Shown: piece after piece, positions 54,044 to 63,880 of the stretch
How positions within the stretch are numbered: the stretch's first letter is position 1
Layout: each line of letters starts with the position of its first letter
Made by a program: the position numbers and the translations under genes
Source: Rahnella variigena
Lineage (GTDB): Bacteria > Pseudomonadota > Gammaproteobacteria > Enterobacterales > Enterobacteriaceae
DNA length: 64,000 bases
NCBI RefSeq assembly: GCF_003610915.1
Contig: NZ_NSDJ01000002.1
Coordinates: forward strand, 372,001-436,000
Reading direction: 5' to 3'
The notes under the pieces: generated by a model
The model's database searches: none
What the model saw: the letters and a program-made list of their open reading frames with translations, nothing else
Told to the model about the DNA's origin: nothing

Positions 54044-55093
54044 ATGACTGATATCGCTAAGTTACTCGGTAAAGAAGCTGATTCACTGCTGCAGCATCAA
54101 TGTTCCACTATCACCGCCGATCAGCTTTATCTTCCCGGCAGCGATTTTGTTGACCGTGTAATGATCGACAATAACCGCTCTCCCCGCGTGCTTACCGCAA
54201 TGCAAAACTTGTATAACACCGGACGCTTAGCCAAAACGGGTTATCTGTCCATTTTGCCGGTGGATCAGGGCGTCGAGCACTCCGCAGGCGCTTCCTTTGC
54301 CGCGAATCCCCTCTACTTCGATCCTAAAAATATTGTCGAACTGGCAATTGAAGCCGGCTGTAACTGTGTGGCATCCACATACGGTGTCTTAGCGTCAGTT
54401 TCACGCCGCTATGCCCACAAAATTCCGTTCCTGGTTAAGCTGAATCATAACGAAACCCTGAGCTATCCGACGCAATACGACCAGACGCTGTATGCCAGCG
54501 TGGAACAGGCATTCAATCTTGGTGCACAGGCAGTCGGTGCGACGATTTATTTTGGCTCGGAACAATCTCGCCGCCAGATTGAAGAAATTTCAGCCGCTTT
54601 CGAGCGTGCGCATGAACTGGGAATGGTCACTGTTTTGTGGGCGTATCTGCGTAATCCGGCGTTTGTGAAAGACGGCAAGGATTATCATTCCAGCGCCGAT
54701 TTGACCGGACAAGCCAACCATCTGGCTGCGACCATTGGCGCGGATATCGTGAAACAGAAAATGGCGGAAAATAACGGCGGCTATACAGCGGTGAAATTCG
54801 GTTATACCGATGAGCGTGTGTATTCCAAACTCACCACCGATCACCCCATCGATCTGGTACGTTATCAGCTGGCTAACTGTTATATGGGGCGTGCTGGTTT
54901 AATTAATTCCGGCGGCGCGGCCGGTGAAAATGATATCCAGGAATCGGTCCGTACGGCAGTTATCAATAAACGTGCGGGTGGCATGGGCCTGATTCTGGGA
55001 CGGAAGGCCTTTAAGAAATCTATGAAAGAAGGCGTTTCTCTGATAAACGCTGTACAGGATGTTTATCTGGATAAGAAAGTCACTATTGCCTGA
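54044..55093 (+). CDS. fbaB: Class I fructose-bisphosphate aldolase FbaB
   Basis: This 349-residue Schiff-base aldolase of the archaeal/DhnA type (E. coli FbaB has 350) cleaves fructose-1,6-bisphosphate in gluconeogenesis and glycolysis. Seen segments are [48 protein letters not shown] and GADIVKQKM; a Lys in these segments forms the Schiff base. AAGGAG lies before the ATG. It is a single gene with its own terminator. In E. coli it is induced during growth on gluconeogenic carbon, which would suit pectin-derived pyruvate use. Confidence 0.95.
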   Translation: MTDIAKLLGKEADSLLQHQCSTITADQLYLPGSDFVDRVMIDNNRSPRVLTAMQNLYNTGRLAKTGYLSILPVDQGVEHSAGASFAANPLYFDPKNIVELAIEAGCNCVASTYGVLASVSRRYAHKIPFLVKLNHNETLSYPTQYDQTLYASVEQAFNLGAQAVGATIYFGSEQSRRQIEEISAAFERAHELGMVTVLWAYLRNPAFVKDGKDYHSSADLTGQANHLAATIGADIVKQKMAENNGGYTAVKFGYTDERVYSKLTTDHPIDLVRYQLANCYMGRAGLINSGGAAGENDIQESVRTAVINKRAGGMGLILGRKAFKKSMKEGVSLINAVQDVYLDKKVTIA

Positions 55094-55148
55094 TGCTATT
55101 TTAGCAATGTAAGTTTAGAAGTATAAGTTTAGTAATATATGCATGCTG

Positions 55149-55174
55149 GCCGGAAGGTTTCTTCCGGCTTTTTT
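55149..55174 (+). terminator. Rho-independent terminator of fbaB
   Basis: GCCGGAAG and CTTCCGGC form a perfect eight-base stem with a GTTT loop, then six Ts. Confidence 0.9.
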
Positions 55175-55184
55175 AGGCATCATC

Positions 55185-55790
55185 TCAGAATATTTTGTTT
55201 TTAATTAATTTCAGACAACTGAGTAATTCCGAATCCGATAGCAGATTGAATTTAGCCATGATTTTTCTTTTATGCACGCTGACGGACTTCTCTGCTATCT
55301 GCAATTTTTTGGCAATATGCCCCACATCATTACCCGCGTGGATCAGCGTTGCAACTCTGGCCTCTTTTGCAGACAACTCTGGTTGCTTGCAGTTGGCACA
55401 ATCACGTGGCAACTGGTCAGGAATACCGGTCGTGTGGTTCGCCCAGCCGCTGATCACCCGTTTTCTGATATGTTCAAGAGAGCTCTTACGGTTAATAAAA
55501 ATAATGTTAGTAATACACAACGGCAGGTCTGTGACGAACGGCACTGTCCGGCAGTCGTACACGGCAATAATCAAACTGTGCGGAGTGCGTTGCTGAAATA
55601 GTGGCTGGCAAATAGTACTTTCGCCAGCGCTGAATCTTTTAACGATAATGTTCGCAGCAGGAATGTTTTCTTCAGTCAGATCAGATATCTGTACAGGGAT
55701 TTTCTTTTCCAGAGAAAATATCTGCGTAAGGAAATTCTCCATACCATAACGATATGCTGCATTCGGATCATCAAAAATAATATTTAACAT
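55185..55790 (-). CDS. LuxR-type helix-turn-helix regulator
   Basis: This 201-residue protein has a C-terminal LuxR/NarL DNA-binding domain (LSAKEARVATLIHAGNDVGH, then AKKLQIAEKSVSVHKRKIMAK). The N-terminal region of about 120 residues lacks the Asp pocket of true response regulators, so it is probably not phosphorylated in the usual way. RcsA-, EcpR- and fimbrial-type regulators look similar. Two nearby cysteines (DCANCKQ) precede the DNA-binding part. It is isolated between fbaB and hscC, so the target is unknown. Confidence 0.8.
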   Translation of the reverse strand: MLNIIFDDPNAAYRYGMENFLTQIFSLEKKIPVQISDLTEENIPAANIIVKRFSAGESTICQPLFQQRTPHSLIIAVYDCRTVPFVTDLPLCITNIIFINRKSSLEHIRKRVISGWANHTTGIPDQLPRDCANCKQPELSAKEARVATLIHAGNDVGHIAKKLQIAEKSVSVHKRKIMAKFNLLSDSELLSCLKLIKNKIF

Positions 55791-56173
55791 GACGGGCTTC
55801 AGCTTATTAAGATAATAAATAGCGCCTGTTATCCTCTTGCAGGCTTGCGGCTGATATTACTCAGTTACGGGCAGTGCTCAACACTTTTCGAGTCTACTTT
55901 TACACCATAAAAACTGTTGATTTTAAAATTCCCCTGTTCAATGAGTGAATTGTATCTTACGGATACTCCTTTTCTGTAATAACCTCGGATAAAGATAATC
56001 CCATGAGGGGTGGTTAATGACTCGCTTCGCCAGCCGCTTAATCTGATTAAACAAAATTCAAAAATTTTATCGGAACATCAAAGCAGTAACGCTAGAATGT
56101 TCACTATATTTTCTGCATTCAGCCGATCAAAATTCTCACGGTTGTTTCTCCGACTGTCTCAGGGGGCATACGG
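55791..56173. other. Intergenic region between the LuxR gene and hscC
   Basis: This is a 383-base AT-rich region holding divergent promoters. I see no gene, RNA or clear operator in it. Confidence 0.5.
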
Positions 56174-57859
56174 ATGTTGATAGGGATAGATTTAGGTACT
56201 TCAAACTGTGCTGTTTCGATATGGCAGGACGGTCAGTCTCTGCTGGTTCCCAATGTCTATGGAAAAAATCTGACCCCTTCGGTGGTCGGGATAGACGATG
56301 ACGGGCATATGCTGGTGGGGGCCCCCGCACATGCACGCTTATTTACTCATCCGGAACTTACCCTCGCCAGTTTTAAACGTTTCATGGGAACGGATCATTC
56401 ATTCCGACTGGGTAACCAGCATTTTCGTGCTGAAGAACTGTCCGCCCTGCTTCTGCGTAGCCTGAAAGCAGACGTGGAACAGCACTGTGGCTGCAAGTGT
56501 GACCGCGCCATCATCACCGTCCCTGCTTACTTCAACGATGTACAGCGTAACGCGGTCAGGGCTGCGGGTGAACTCGCAGGGCTGCATGTTGAACGTTTGC
56601 TCAACGAGCCGACCGCCGCATCGCTGGCTTACGGACTGGCAAATCAGCAGGAACATAAATTTCTGGTGTTTGACCTGGGCGGCGGCACTTTTGATGTCTC
56701 GATCATCGATATGTTTGAAGGCGTGATCGAAGTCCGCGCCAGCAGCGGCGATGTCTTCCTTGGCGGTGATGATTTCACGCGCAGTCTTGCCAGCTGGATG
56801 TTGAACCAATATCCCCGTCTGGATAAAGAAAATACCGCATTGTTCGGACAATTACTGACACTGTCTGAAAAAGCCAAGTGCCAGCTGACGACTGAAGAGA
56901 GCACCACGCTGCAATACCAGTGGCAGGGTGAAACTCTTAGCTGGAACCTCACTACCGACATTCTGTTGCAGTGCTGCGAAAGCACGCTGGAGCGGATGAA
57001 AAAGCCGGTTATGCAGGCACTGCGTGATGCCAGATTCTCGGCCGATGAAATGGATCACATCGTGCTGGTTGGTGGTGCCACGAGGATGCCGCTGGTACGT
57101 CAGGCGGTAGCTCGTCTGTTCGGGCGCTTCCCACGCGGTGAGTTGCAACCCGATGAAGCCATTGCAATCGGGGCCGGTATTCAGGCCGGACTGGTGCTTC
57201 AGGATCAGGCACTCGACGATATTGTTCTCACTGACGTGATGCCATTTACACTCGGTATCGCTACTTCGCGTCGCAAGGGCGAAGGTTATGAAGATGGCCA
57301 TTTCCTGCCGCTGATCGAGCGCAACAGTTTTGTGCCAGTGAGCCGGGTCGAAACCATCATGACGGTGTTTGACCAACAGAAACATCTGGATATCTGCGTT
57401 TATCAGGGAGAGTCCCGGCTTGTTTCCGATAACGTACTGCTCGGCATGCTCAGAGTTGATGTTCCTCCTCTCCCTGCCGGTGAGGCCAGCGCTGACGTCC
57501 GTTTCACTTACACTCTGGATGGTATTCTGGAGGTGGAGTGCAAGATCAACAGAACGGGCCTGAGCGAAAAACTGGTCATAGAAAAAGCGCCGGGCAGCCT
57601 GACACCCGAGCAAATAACTGAAAGCTTGCGAAAACTCGATGCCATCAAACAGCATCCGCGTGAACAACTGGTTAACCGGCAACTGGTGGCCGAAGCGAAT
57701 GCGTATTATGAGCAGAGCCTTGGTGAACAGCGACAGTATATTGCCGATCACCTGTACCATTTTGAACGAATTCTTGATACGCAGGATGCCCGCCAGATCG
57801 CTGCAGCGCGCAAGGAAATCGAGGAACTGATCGCGTATCTGCGCAGGGAATGGGAGTAA
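56174..57859 (+). CDS. hscC: Specialised Hsp70 chaperone HscC
   Basis: This 561-residue DnaK paralogue (E. coli HscC has 556) lacks most of the C-terminal lid of DnaK. Motifs in order are MLIGIDLGTSNCAVSIW (phosphate 1), VPAYFNDVQRNAVRAAGELA, RLLNEPTAASLAYGLA, FDLGGGTFDVSIIDMFEG (phosphate 2) and HIVLVGGATRMPLVRQ (adenosine). The substrate-binding part starts near DVMPFTLGIATSR. In E. coli HscC works with the J-proteins DjlB and DjlC, and here two such proteins follow directly (spacing five bases). The client protein is unknown. Confidence 0.93.
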   Translation: MLIGIDLGTSNCAVSIWQDGQSLLVPNVYGKNLTPSVVGIDDDGHMLVGAPAHARLFTHPELTLASFKRFMGTDHSFRLGNQHFRAEELSALLLRSLKADVEQHCGCKCDRAIITVPAYFNDVQRNAVRAAGELAGLHVERLLNEPTAASLAYGLANQQEHKFLVFDLGGGTFDVSIIDMFEGVIEVRASSGDVFLGGDDFTRSLASWMLNQYPRLDKENTALFGQLLTLSEKAKCQLTTEESTTLQYQWQGETLSWNLTTDILLQCCESTLERMKKPVMQALRDARFSADEMDHIVLVGGATRMPLVRQAVARLFGRFPRGELQPDEAIAIGAGIQAGLVLQDQALDDIVLTDVMPFTLGIATSRRKGEGYEDGHFLPLIERNSFVPVSRVETIMTVFDQQKHLDICVYQGESRLVSDNVLLGMLRVDVPPLPAGEASADVRFTYTLDGILEVECKINRTGLSEKLVIEKAPGSLTPEQITESLRKLDAIKQHPREQLVNRQLVAEANAYYEQSLGEQRQYIADHLYHFERILDTQDARQIAAARKEIEELIAYLRREWE

Positions 57860-57863
57860 ACGG

Positions 57864-59126
57864 ATGGGCATCTGGTCAGTCTTAGACATCGAACCTACTG
57901 ATGATCTGAGCATTATCAAACGCGCTTACGCCCGGAAATTGAAAACCACGCGGCCAGATCAAGATCCGGTAGGCTATCAGCGGCTGAGGGAGGCGTTCGA
58001 GCAGGCGAAGGATATTTCCTATTCAGGGGATTTAAATCCTCCCCAAGACCGTGCTTTCATCGACGTGGTGAAGGCTGAATACAATGAGCCGGTTTCACAA
58101 CAGCAGGTCCTCAATCAGGTCGATGAAATTGTGACTTTGCTGCTAGCCGATGTCCCCGCCGGTTTTGAAAGGCTGTACACCTGTTTGTTTGACGGTCCGC
58201 TTGAAAATATTCACGCCCGCGAAATGTTCAGCCATTTTTTGGCAGAAGAATTGGGTAAACGTAAAGGCGTTACCCGTTCAATGTTAATCAATGTGGCTGC
58301 CATGATGGGATGGGAAATCGAGAATTTCAGACCTGAAGGGATTTCAGCGGACCAGTTATGGGCGATTTACGCGCAGACGGAGAACACAGAGGCTTCGCAA
58401 TACTGGGACTCCCTCGTAAATAAACCCGAGAAGTCCATGCAGGAACATGAACGATTTGAGCTTTTGAGCGTTGAGGGCAAAAAGCTGCCTTTTATGGCAA
58501 GGTTAATTCCCGGTTATGTCGGCAAGCTACGCCAGACTGTAGAGGAAATCAGCGCGTACCATCCTGTCTTGCTGGAGCGAGTAAATCCTCAGCTGCTTAA
58601 AACATTATCCGGACTGCGTTTAGAACTGGGCTGGAGTACAGCATTTTTTATCGTGTTCTGGGGAATGGCGATCGCTATTGGAATTCGCCACGACGAACAT
58701 CCGCTGCGCGATATGTCGATTATTATTTGCGTTCTCCTTGTCTGTACGTGGTGTAAAAGCGAGCTACAGCGCAAATTCAGACATTCTCAGCACGTTGTGG
58801 CGATATACGAAACTCTGCTTTCGCTTCTCATTTTAGGTGTGTTTGCTAAAATTTTCAGCGGCCTTTATGGGCAACTGCATTTTATGTACGACGACCCGGG
58901 CCGTGGTTCTGCACTTTTTGGCATGCTTACCACTTTCGTACTTTTCCTCATATGGGCAATTTGTCCGCGATACTGGCGCTGGTACAACCTTATCAGCAAT
59001 AGCCTGACCGCATTTGTCACATTCCCCTGGCAGCAGGCAAAAAAGACGGGGGTGATATGGCGCATTGTCATTTGTGCCGTGATGTTATTCCTCTATTCGT
59101 GGCTAGTGACCTGGGCGGTGGCATGA
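57864..59126 (+). CDS. Membrane J-like protein 1 of the hscC operon (DjlB/DjlC type)
   Basis: This 420-residue partner of HscC begins with a short J-like domain (IWSVLDIEPTDDLSIIKRAY, then LKTTRPDQDP). The position of the canonical His-Pro-Asp reads Arg-Pro-Asp. The His is needed by DnaJ to trigger Hsp70 ATPase, so the coupling may differ. A helical middle follows. Hydrophobic segments from about residue 255 onward (STAFFIVFWGMAIAIGI, LLSLLILGVFAKIF, VICAVMLFLYSWL) anchor it in the inner membrane. Its end overlaps the next gene by four bases. Confidence 0.82.
   Translation: MGIWSVLDIEPTDDLSIIKRAYARKLKTTRPDQDPVGYQRLREAFEQAKDISYSGDLNPPQDRAFIDVVKAEYNEPVSQQQVLNQVDEIVTLLLADVPAGFERLYTCLFDGPLENIHAREMFSHFLAEELGKRKGVTRSMLINVAAMMGWEIENFRPEGISADQLWAIYAQTENTEASQYWDSLVNKPEKSMQEHERFELLSVEGKKLPFMARLIPGYVGKLRQTVEEISAYHPVLLERVNPQLLKTLSGLRLELGWSTAFFIVFWGMAIAIGIRHDEHPLRDMSIIICVLLVCTWCKSELQRKFRHSQHVVAIYETLLSLLILGVFAKIFSGLYGQLHFMYDDPGRGSALFGMLTTFVLFLIWAICPRYWRWYNLISNSLTAFVTFPWQQAKKTGVIWRIVICAVMLFLYSWLVTWAVA
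57869..58011 (+). repeat. 143-base repeat encoding the J-like domain, copy 1
   Basis: This segment matches 59137-59279 at 142 of 143 bases; only 57970 (T) against 59238 (A) differs. The genes diverge strongly on both sides. This is the mark of recent gene conversion or of strict selection on the domain; the unchanged third codon positions favour conversion. Confidence 0.85.
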
Positions 59127-60445
59127 ACAATCCACACATCTGGTCAGTCTTAGACATCGAACCTACTGATGATCTGAGCATTATCAAACGCGCTTACGCC
59201 CGGAAATTGAAAACCACGCGGCCAGATCAAGATCCGGAAGGCTATCAGCGGCTGAGGGAGGCGTTCGAGCAGGCGAAGGGTTATGCGGCGCGCTCTTTGC
59301 GGAGTGACGTTGTCACGGAGATTGTCGATGAATCCCCTTCTTTCACCTTACCGACGCCGGTTCACATTGAGCCTTTAAAAGAGCTCACGCCAGATATTGA
59401 TGATGCGCTGGAGCAGGAATTAGAGGCGTTAAAGCCGGTGACAGAAATCATTGATGTCATGATGGACGATGAAACCGAAGGCCTGAGCCTGCTGAAATCC
59501 GCGCTATCCGGCGGGCTTTTACAAAATCTGCGTCTGCGGGAAGTATTCAGTCAGGAACTGGCTGCGCAACTGAGTGAGCGCGAGGGACTGAATTCGGCCC
59601 TGCTTATTCGTGTTTCAGAGGTCATGGGTTGGGATATTGATCATTATCAGCCGGAAGGTATTTCCCCATACCGGCTGGCGGCACTTCAGCATCAGGTTGA
59701 AATGACCGGTGCAAACTATTACTGGTCGCACATGGAACGGGAGTATCAGAATTCAGCGCTTAACCGTTTGCGCCTGAGACTTCTGACCGTTGAAGGCGCT
59801 ACGTTGCCGTGGTGGGCCAGACTGGTGCCAGATTTTATGACATCGCTGCACGACAAGCTCAGAGACATCAGGACTTATTATCCTGCACTGTTGCCGCGTT
59901 TAAATTCAGTTTTACTGAAAACGTTGTCTGAAACCCGAGTGGTTTTGCGCTGGGGAACGGTATTTCTGACGGGCTTCTGGCTGTTGCTCATCATGCTGGC
60001 GACACGCGAACATCCGGATCCCTGGCGGTCACGTATCATACTCATTGCCATCATTGGCTTGTATATTCACGGCTACAGTTTTCTTGAACAAAAACTCCGT
60101 AAGTGGCCGCGAATATTATGTGGCACGGTGTGCGCGTTCTCGCTGCTGTCGGTCGGTATTATCGTGAAGATAATGTTGGGCTTTTTCACGATGTTTAAGC
60201 CTGAAACGGGAAACCTGGCTATGGCCGTCACCAACTACGCGGTACTCAGTGCCAGCAGTTGTTGCGTGCTATGGATGATGGCGCCAAAACACTGGAAGTG
60301 GTATGGCGTTCCACTAAACTCGATGATTATTTTAGTGATTTTCCCCTGGGAGTGTATGAAAAAAGCCTCAGGAGTGGTGGGTGTTGTAGCCTTCATTTTG
60401 CTGCTGGCAATGTATTCCCTGCTGATCGCTTTCGGCTTCCGTTAG
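59123..60445 (+). CDS. Membrane J-like protein 2 of the hscC operon (DjlB/DjlC type)
   Basis: This 440-residue paralogue of the previous protein is translated from ATG 59123, which overlaps its stop (ATGA). The J-like domain is nearly identical and again has TRPDQDP in place of HPD. The middle region differs and is more acidic (SLRSDVVTEIVDESPS, EQELEALKPVTEI). The membrane part is alignable (VVLRWGTVFLTGFWLLLIML, CGTVCAFSLLSVGIIVKIML, VVAFILLLAMYSLLIAFGF). Two J-like proteins with one HscC allow different clients or sites to use the same J signal. Confidence 0.82.
   Translation: MNNPHIWSVLDIEPTDDLSIIKRAYARKLKTTRPDQDPEGYQRLREAFEQAKGYAARSLRSDVVTEIVDESPSFTLPTPVHIEPLKELTPDIDDALEQELEALKPVTEIIDVMMDDETEGLSLLKSALSGGLLQNLRLREVFSQELAAQLSEREGLNSALLIRVSEVMGWDIDHYQPEGISPYRLAALQHQVEMTGANYYWSHMEREYQNSALNRLRLRLLTVEGATLPWWARLVPDFMTSLHDKLRDIRTYYPALLPRLNSVLLKTLSETRVVLRWGTVFLTGFWLLLIMLATREHPDPWRSRIILIAIIGLYIHGYSFLEQKLRKWPRILCGTVCAFSLLSVGIIVKIMLGFFTMFKPETGNLAMAVTNYAVLSASSCCVLWMMAPKHWKWYGVPLNSMIILVIFPWECMKKASGVVGVVAFILLLAMYSLLIAFGFR
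59137..59279 (+). repeat. 143-base repeat encoding the J-like domain, copy 2
   Basis: This is the partner of 57869-58011, in direct orientation, 1268 bases apart, with one mismatch. Such repeats can also recombine and delete the gene between them. Confidence 0.85.
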
Positions 60446-60452
60446 TTATTGC

Positions 60453-60484
60453 GGGCGGGCTGCTTTTGATAAGCAAGCCCGCCC
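60453..60484. terminator. Strong hairpin between the hscC operon and amyA
   Basis: GGGCGGGCTGCTT pairs with AAGCAAGCCCGCCC with one bulge. No T-run follows on either side, but it lies between convergent genes and may serve both. Confidence 0.6.
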
Positions 60485-60490
60485 GGGTAC

Positions 60491-61972
60491 TTATTCTGTC
60501 AGCACCCAGACACTGACACTGCCCCCGGCGCAGAAGAATACTGCCGATCCTTTTTCGTCAGTTTCGATGATCTCTTCGCGGTTACCCAGCAGGTCATGCC
60601 ATTTTTTATGGCCGAAATTATCACCCATTTCGATGGCTTTTTCCCCGGCTTCGCTGTTTGACATCACGACGACACAGCCCGGATGCTCGGCGGTACCGCT
60701 GCGGCTGAAGGCCAGACAGTTCGGGTGATCAAAATAATCGGTCTGAACGCCCCATGCGTGGGTTTGCCGCGCTTTAATTAAGGTTTCCAGCCCAGGGATC
60801 ACCGGCATGTCGATGGTGTAACTGTTGCCGTCATCGCCTTCATCTTCGTAATTCGCACCGCACAAGTCCGGATAAAAGACGATCGGCACGCCCTGTTCAC
60901 GCAGCAAAATCAGCGCATAGGCCAGCGGTTTGAACCAGGGTTCAATAGGCGCTTCCAGTGACTGCAACGGCTGAGTATCGTGGTTTGCCACCAGCGTGAC
61001 GGCATGTGCCGGATCGGCTGCTACCAGCGTATTGTCGAAAATCTGGCTCAGGTTGTAATCTGCGCCTTGCTTTGAAGCGTGATGAAAATTCAGCTGCAAC
61101 GGCGCATCGAAAAGCATGGTTTTGCCTTCGACCTGCTCAATATAATTTTGCAGCGTCGGCACATCGTGCGACCAGTATTCAGCCACGATATAAATCGGTT
61201 CTTCAGCCTCATTCTGGACATGATCGATCCAGTCTTTATAAAACCATGCCGGTATGTGCTTAACCGCATCCAGACGGAATCCGGTGCAGCCGGTCTGTTC
61301 AAGAAGCCAGCGTGCCCAGTATTTAAGCTCTTCGCTGACCGCGTTGTTGCGAAAATCGACATTGGCGCCCATCAGATAATCGTAGTTACCGAATTCGTCA
61401 TCCACCTGATCGTTCCAGCCGCCACCGGTGTAATCGTTGATGATTTTGAAGATGCCATTCTCGTCAGGATTTTCGATATGATCGACGCCGCTGAAGCAGT
61501 GAAAATCCCAGATGAATTTCGAATACTGGCCGTTGCGGGCAGCGAATATAAAGCGCGTCCAGGCATCGGCCTCAATGATGTCGTCACTGATTTCTTCACG
61601 ATTATCGATATTGACGCGGTTTACCTGCACGCGTTCTTTCTCATCCGCACCCATTTTATGATTGAGCACCACATCAAGGATCACGCCCATTCCGTTAGAC
61701 TTCAGTGCGTTGATGGCGGCGAGTAAACCCTCTTTGTCGCCGTATTTTGTTGCGCGGCTTCCCTTCTGGTCAAACTCACCCAAATCGAACAAATCGTAGG
61801 TGTCATAACCAACCGAGTAACCGCCGGAATCCCCTTTATAAGCAGGCGGGAGCCACGCGGCGGTGATACCGGTTTCGGCCAGCCATGCGGCCTTTTCGGC
61901 CACTTCCGGCCAGAGTTGTCCACCGTTCGGGTAATACCAGTGAAAGAACTGAAACAACGTAGGATTCTGCAT
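60491..61972 (-). CDS. amyA: Cytoplasmic alpha-amylase AmyA
   Basis: This 493-residue GH13 enzyme (E. coli AmyA has 495) has no signal peptide and acts on intracellular maltodextrins or glycogen. It has [19 protein letters not shown] at the start, [15 protein letters not shown] (region I), [11 protein letters not shown] with the nucleophile Asp (region II), [10 protein letters not shown] with the acid Glu (region III) and [12 protein letters not shown] (region IV). A calcium-binding type B domain is likely between strands 3 and 4. It is transcribed alone, convergent to the hscC operon. Confidence 0.95.
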   Translation of the reverse strand: MQNPTLFQFFHWYYPNGGQLWPEVAEKAAWLAETGITAAWLPPAYKGDSGGYSVGYDTYDLFDLGEFDQKGSRATKYGDKEGLLAAINALKSNGMGVILDVVLNHKMGADEKERVQVNRVNIDNREEISDDIIEADAWTRFIFAARNGQYSKFIWDFHCFSGVDHIENPDENGIFKIINDYTGGGWNDQVDDEFGNYDYLMGANVDFRNNAVSEELKYWARWLLEQTGCTGFRLDAVKHIPAWFYKDWIDHVQNEAEEPIYIVAEYWSHDVPTLQNYIEQVEGKTMLFDAPLQLNFHHASKQGADYNLSQIFDNTLVAADPAHAVTLVANHDTQPLQSLEAPIEPWFKPLAYALILLREQGVPIVFYPDLCGANYEDEGDDGNSYTIDMPVIPGLETLIKARQTHAWGVQTDYFDHPNCLAFSRSGTAEHPGCVVVMSNSEAGEKAIEMGDNFGHKKWHDLLGNREEIIETDEKGSAVFFCAGGSVSVWVLTE

Positions 61973-62041
61973 ACAGGCTTTCCATTCAGATGACCGGGAA
62001 ATGAAGTATGGAGCAGGAATGGAAAAAATGCGGCGCGGAGC

Positions 62042-62074
62042 AAAAAAAAGCCGGTCAGTGAGGTGACCGGCTTT
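62042..62074 (-). terminator. Rho-independent terminator of proP
   Basis: AAAGCCGGTCA pairs with TGACCGGCTTT around GTGAGG. On the minus strand the stem is followed by a run of Ts, and it lies about 20 bases after the proP stop. Confidence 0.85.
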
Positions 62075-62094
62075 GAGATTACGCGGGAGTATGA

Positions 62095-63600
62095 TCAGTC
62101 AATATCAGGATGCTGCGCAATCAGGTTCTTTCTTTTAGCTTCAAGTTCAACAATCTGCGCGTCAATATCTTCGATTTTCTGTTCGATATTGTCGTGATGT
62201 TCCTGAAGGATTTCTTTCGCTTCTGCACGGTCCGATGCGGCCGGCGTTGCGCCTTTCAGCGGACGGTTAGCCGTTTCTTTCATGAAGATACCGGTCACCA
62301 GGCCGATGATTGCCACCACCATCAGGTAGTAAGCAGGCATATACAGGTTACCGGTGGCTTCGACCAGCCAGGCGGCGATGGTCGGTGTCAGACCGGCAAT
62401 CAGCACGGAGATGTTGAAAGCAATCGCCAGCGCGCTGTAGCGGATGTGTGTCGGGAACATGGCCGGCAGTGTCGATGCCATGACGCCGATGAAGCAGTTC
62501 AGCAATACCGCGAGGATCAGAAGTCCGGCAAAAATCAGCCCGACAACACCGCTGTTAATCAGAATGAAGCACGGGATAGCCAGAATGAACAGACCCACGC
62601 TGCCGATCAGAACGAACGGTTTACGGCCAAATCGGTCACTCAGCAAGCCCATGAACGGCTGTACAAACAGCATACCGACCATGATGGCGATGATAATCAG
62701 CACGCCGTGATCTTCTGAGTAATGCAGGCTGTGAGACAGGTAGCTCGGCATGTACGTCAGCAACATGTAGTAAGTGACGTTAGTCGCAATCACCATCCCG
62801 ACGCAGACGATCAGCGGTTTCCACTGCTTGGTCAGAATTTCACGGAAAGAGACTTTCGGCGGCTCTGCAATGTCCTTACGGGAATCGCTGTCGATTTTAT
62901 CAACGTGCTGCTGGAACGTCGGGGTCTCTTCCAGCGCATGACGCAGGTAGATACCGATCAGGCCCAGCGGTGCGGCGATGAAGAACGGAATACGCCAGCC
63001 CCATTCGAGGAAGTTGGTTTCACCGACAATACTGGAAATCAATACCACCACGCCCGCGCCGAGGATAAAACCGGCGATAGAGCCGAAGTCCAGCCAGCTG
63101 CCGAGGAAGCCACGTTTTCTGTCAGGGGAATATTCGGCAACGAAAATCGCTGCGCCGGTGTATTCACCCCCGACCGAGAAGCCCTGTGCCAGTTTAGCCA
63201 GTAACAGCAAAATCGGAGCCCAGATACCGATGGTGGCGTAACCGGGGATCAGGCCGATACAGAAGGTACTGACCGACATGATAATGATGGTGACGGATAA
63301 TACTTTTTGACGGCCAAACTTATCGCCCAACGCACCAAAGAACAGGCCGCCCAGAGGCCTGACGAGGAACGGAACGGAGAAGGTAGCCAGAGCGGCAATC
63401 ATCTGAATGCCCGGATCGGCGCCCGGGAAGAAGACCTGACCCAGTGCAAAAGCGACAAAGCCGTATACACCGAAGTCGAACCACTCCATTGCGTTACCTA
63501 ACGCAGCTGCGGTGATCGCCTTCTTGAGCTTGGAATCATCAATGATAGTAATGTCGTTGATTTGCATCGGTTTAACGCGTTTCTTTCTTAATCTAATCAT
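62095..63600 (-). CDS. proP: Osmosensory proline/glycine betaine:H+ symporter ProP
   Basis: This inner-membrane MFS transporter of about 501 residues is very close to E. coli ProP (500). It starts [11 protein letters not shown], with [20 protein letters not shown] in helix 1 and [20 protein letters not shown] between helices 4 and 5. The C-terminal cytoplasmic extension is a coiled coil ([20 protein letters not shown]) that tunes the osmolality at which E. coli ProP turns on. I prefer ATG 63600 because AAGGGA is well spaced; the ATG at 63606 touches the ribosome site. It is divergent from ogl. Confidence 0.95.
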   Translation of the reverse strand: MIRLRKKRVKPMQINDITIIDDSKLKKAITAAALGNAMEWFDFGVYGFVAFALGQVFFPGADPGIQMIAALATFSVPFLVRPLGGLFFGALGDKFGRQKVLSVTIIIMSVSTFCIGLIPGYATIGIWAPILLLLAKLAQGFSVGGEYTGAAIFVAEYSPDRKRGFLGSWLDFGSIAGFILGAGVVVLISSIVGETNFLEWGWRIPFFIAAPLGLIGIYLRHALEETPTFQQHVDKIDSDSRKDIAEPPKVSFREILTKQWKPLIVCVGMVIATNVTYYMLLTYMPSYLSHSLHYSEDHGVLIIIAIMVGMLFVQPFMGLLSDRFGRKPFVLIGSVGLFILAIPCFILINSGVVGLIFAGLLILAVLLNCFIGVMASTLPAMFPTHIRYSALAIAFNISVLIAGLTPTIAAWLVEATGNLYMPAYYLMVVAIIGLVTGIFMKETANRPLKGATPAASDRAEAKEILQEHHDNIEQKIEDIDAQIVELEAKRKNLIAQHPDID

Positions 63601-63731
63601 GTACATCCCTTTTCTAAAATAACTTCACTGTGTAAAGCGTGAGGTATGTGTTCAGCACCCTTAATCTATTTTGGGTATCAATTGTTATTTACGAAACCAT
63701 GACATTATAGAATGTTTTTTACAGAAGGGAA

Positions 63732-63753
63732 AAATGTGATCAATGTTGCATTT
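63732..63753. promoter_or_regulatory. CRP site between proP and ogl
   Basis: AAATGTGATCAATGTTGCAT plus two more Ts matches the CRP consensus AAATGTGATCTAGATCACAT-type at 17 of 22 positions; the left half is perfect. It can activate ogl and may also affect proP, whose P1 promoter is CRP-controlled in E. coli. Confidence 0.6.
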
Positions 63754-63807
63754 TCGGCAGCGATCGCCGCCAGTGTGCAACGGTAAGTGGTAATGTGTTT
63801 TCAATTT

Positions 63808-63827
63808 AATGAAATTGCATTTCAATT
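63808..63827 (+). promoter_or_regulatory. KdgR operator of ogl
   Basis: AATGAAATTGCATTTCAATT has the KdgR dyad TGAAA...TTTCA with near-perfect symmetry, about 55 bases upstream of the ogl start. Repression by KdgR is the established control of ogl in pectinolytic enterobacteria. Confidence 0.7.
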
Positions 63828-63880
63828 AATAAACAAAAGCCCACACAAGGCTGATTTTATTGCCACTTATGAGGTGAATC

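Noticed and set aside
61079..61726. A 215-codon open frame opposite amyA
   Set aside because: AmyA is nearly identical in plan to the E. coli enzyme; the antisense frame has no recognisable protein features.
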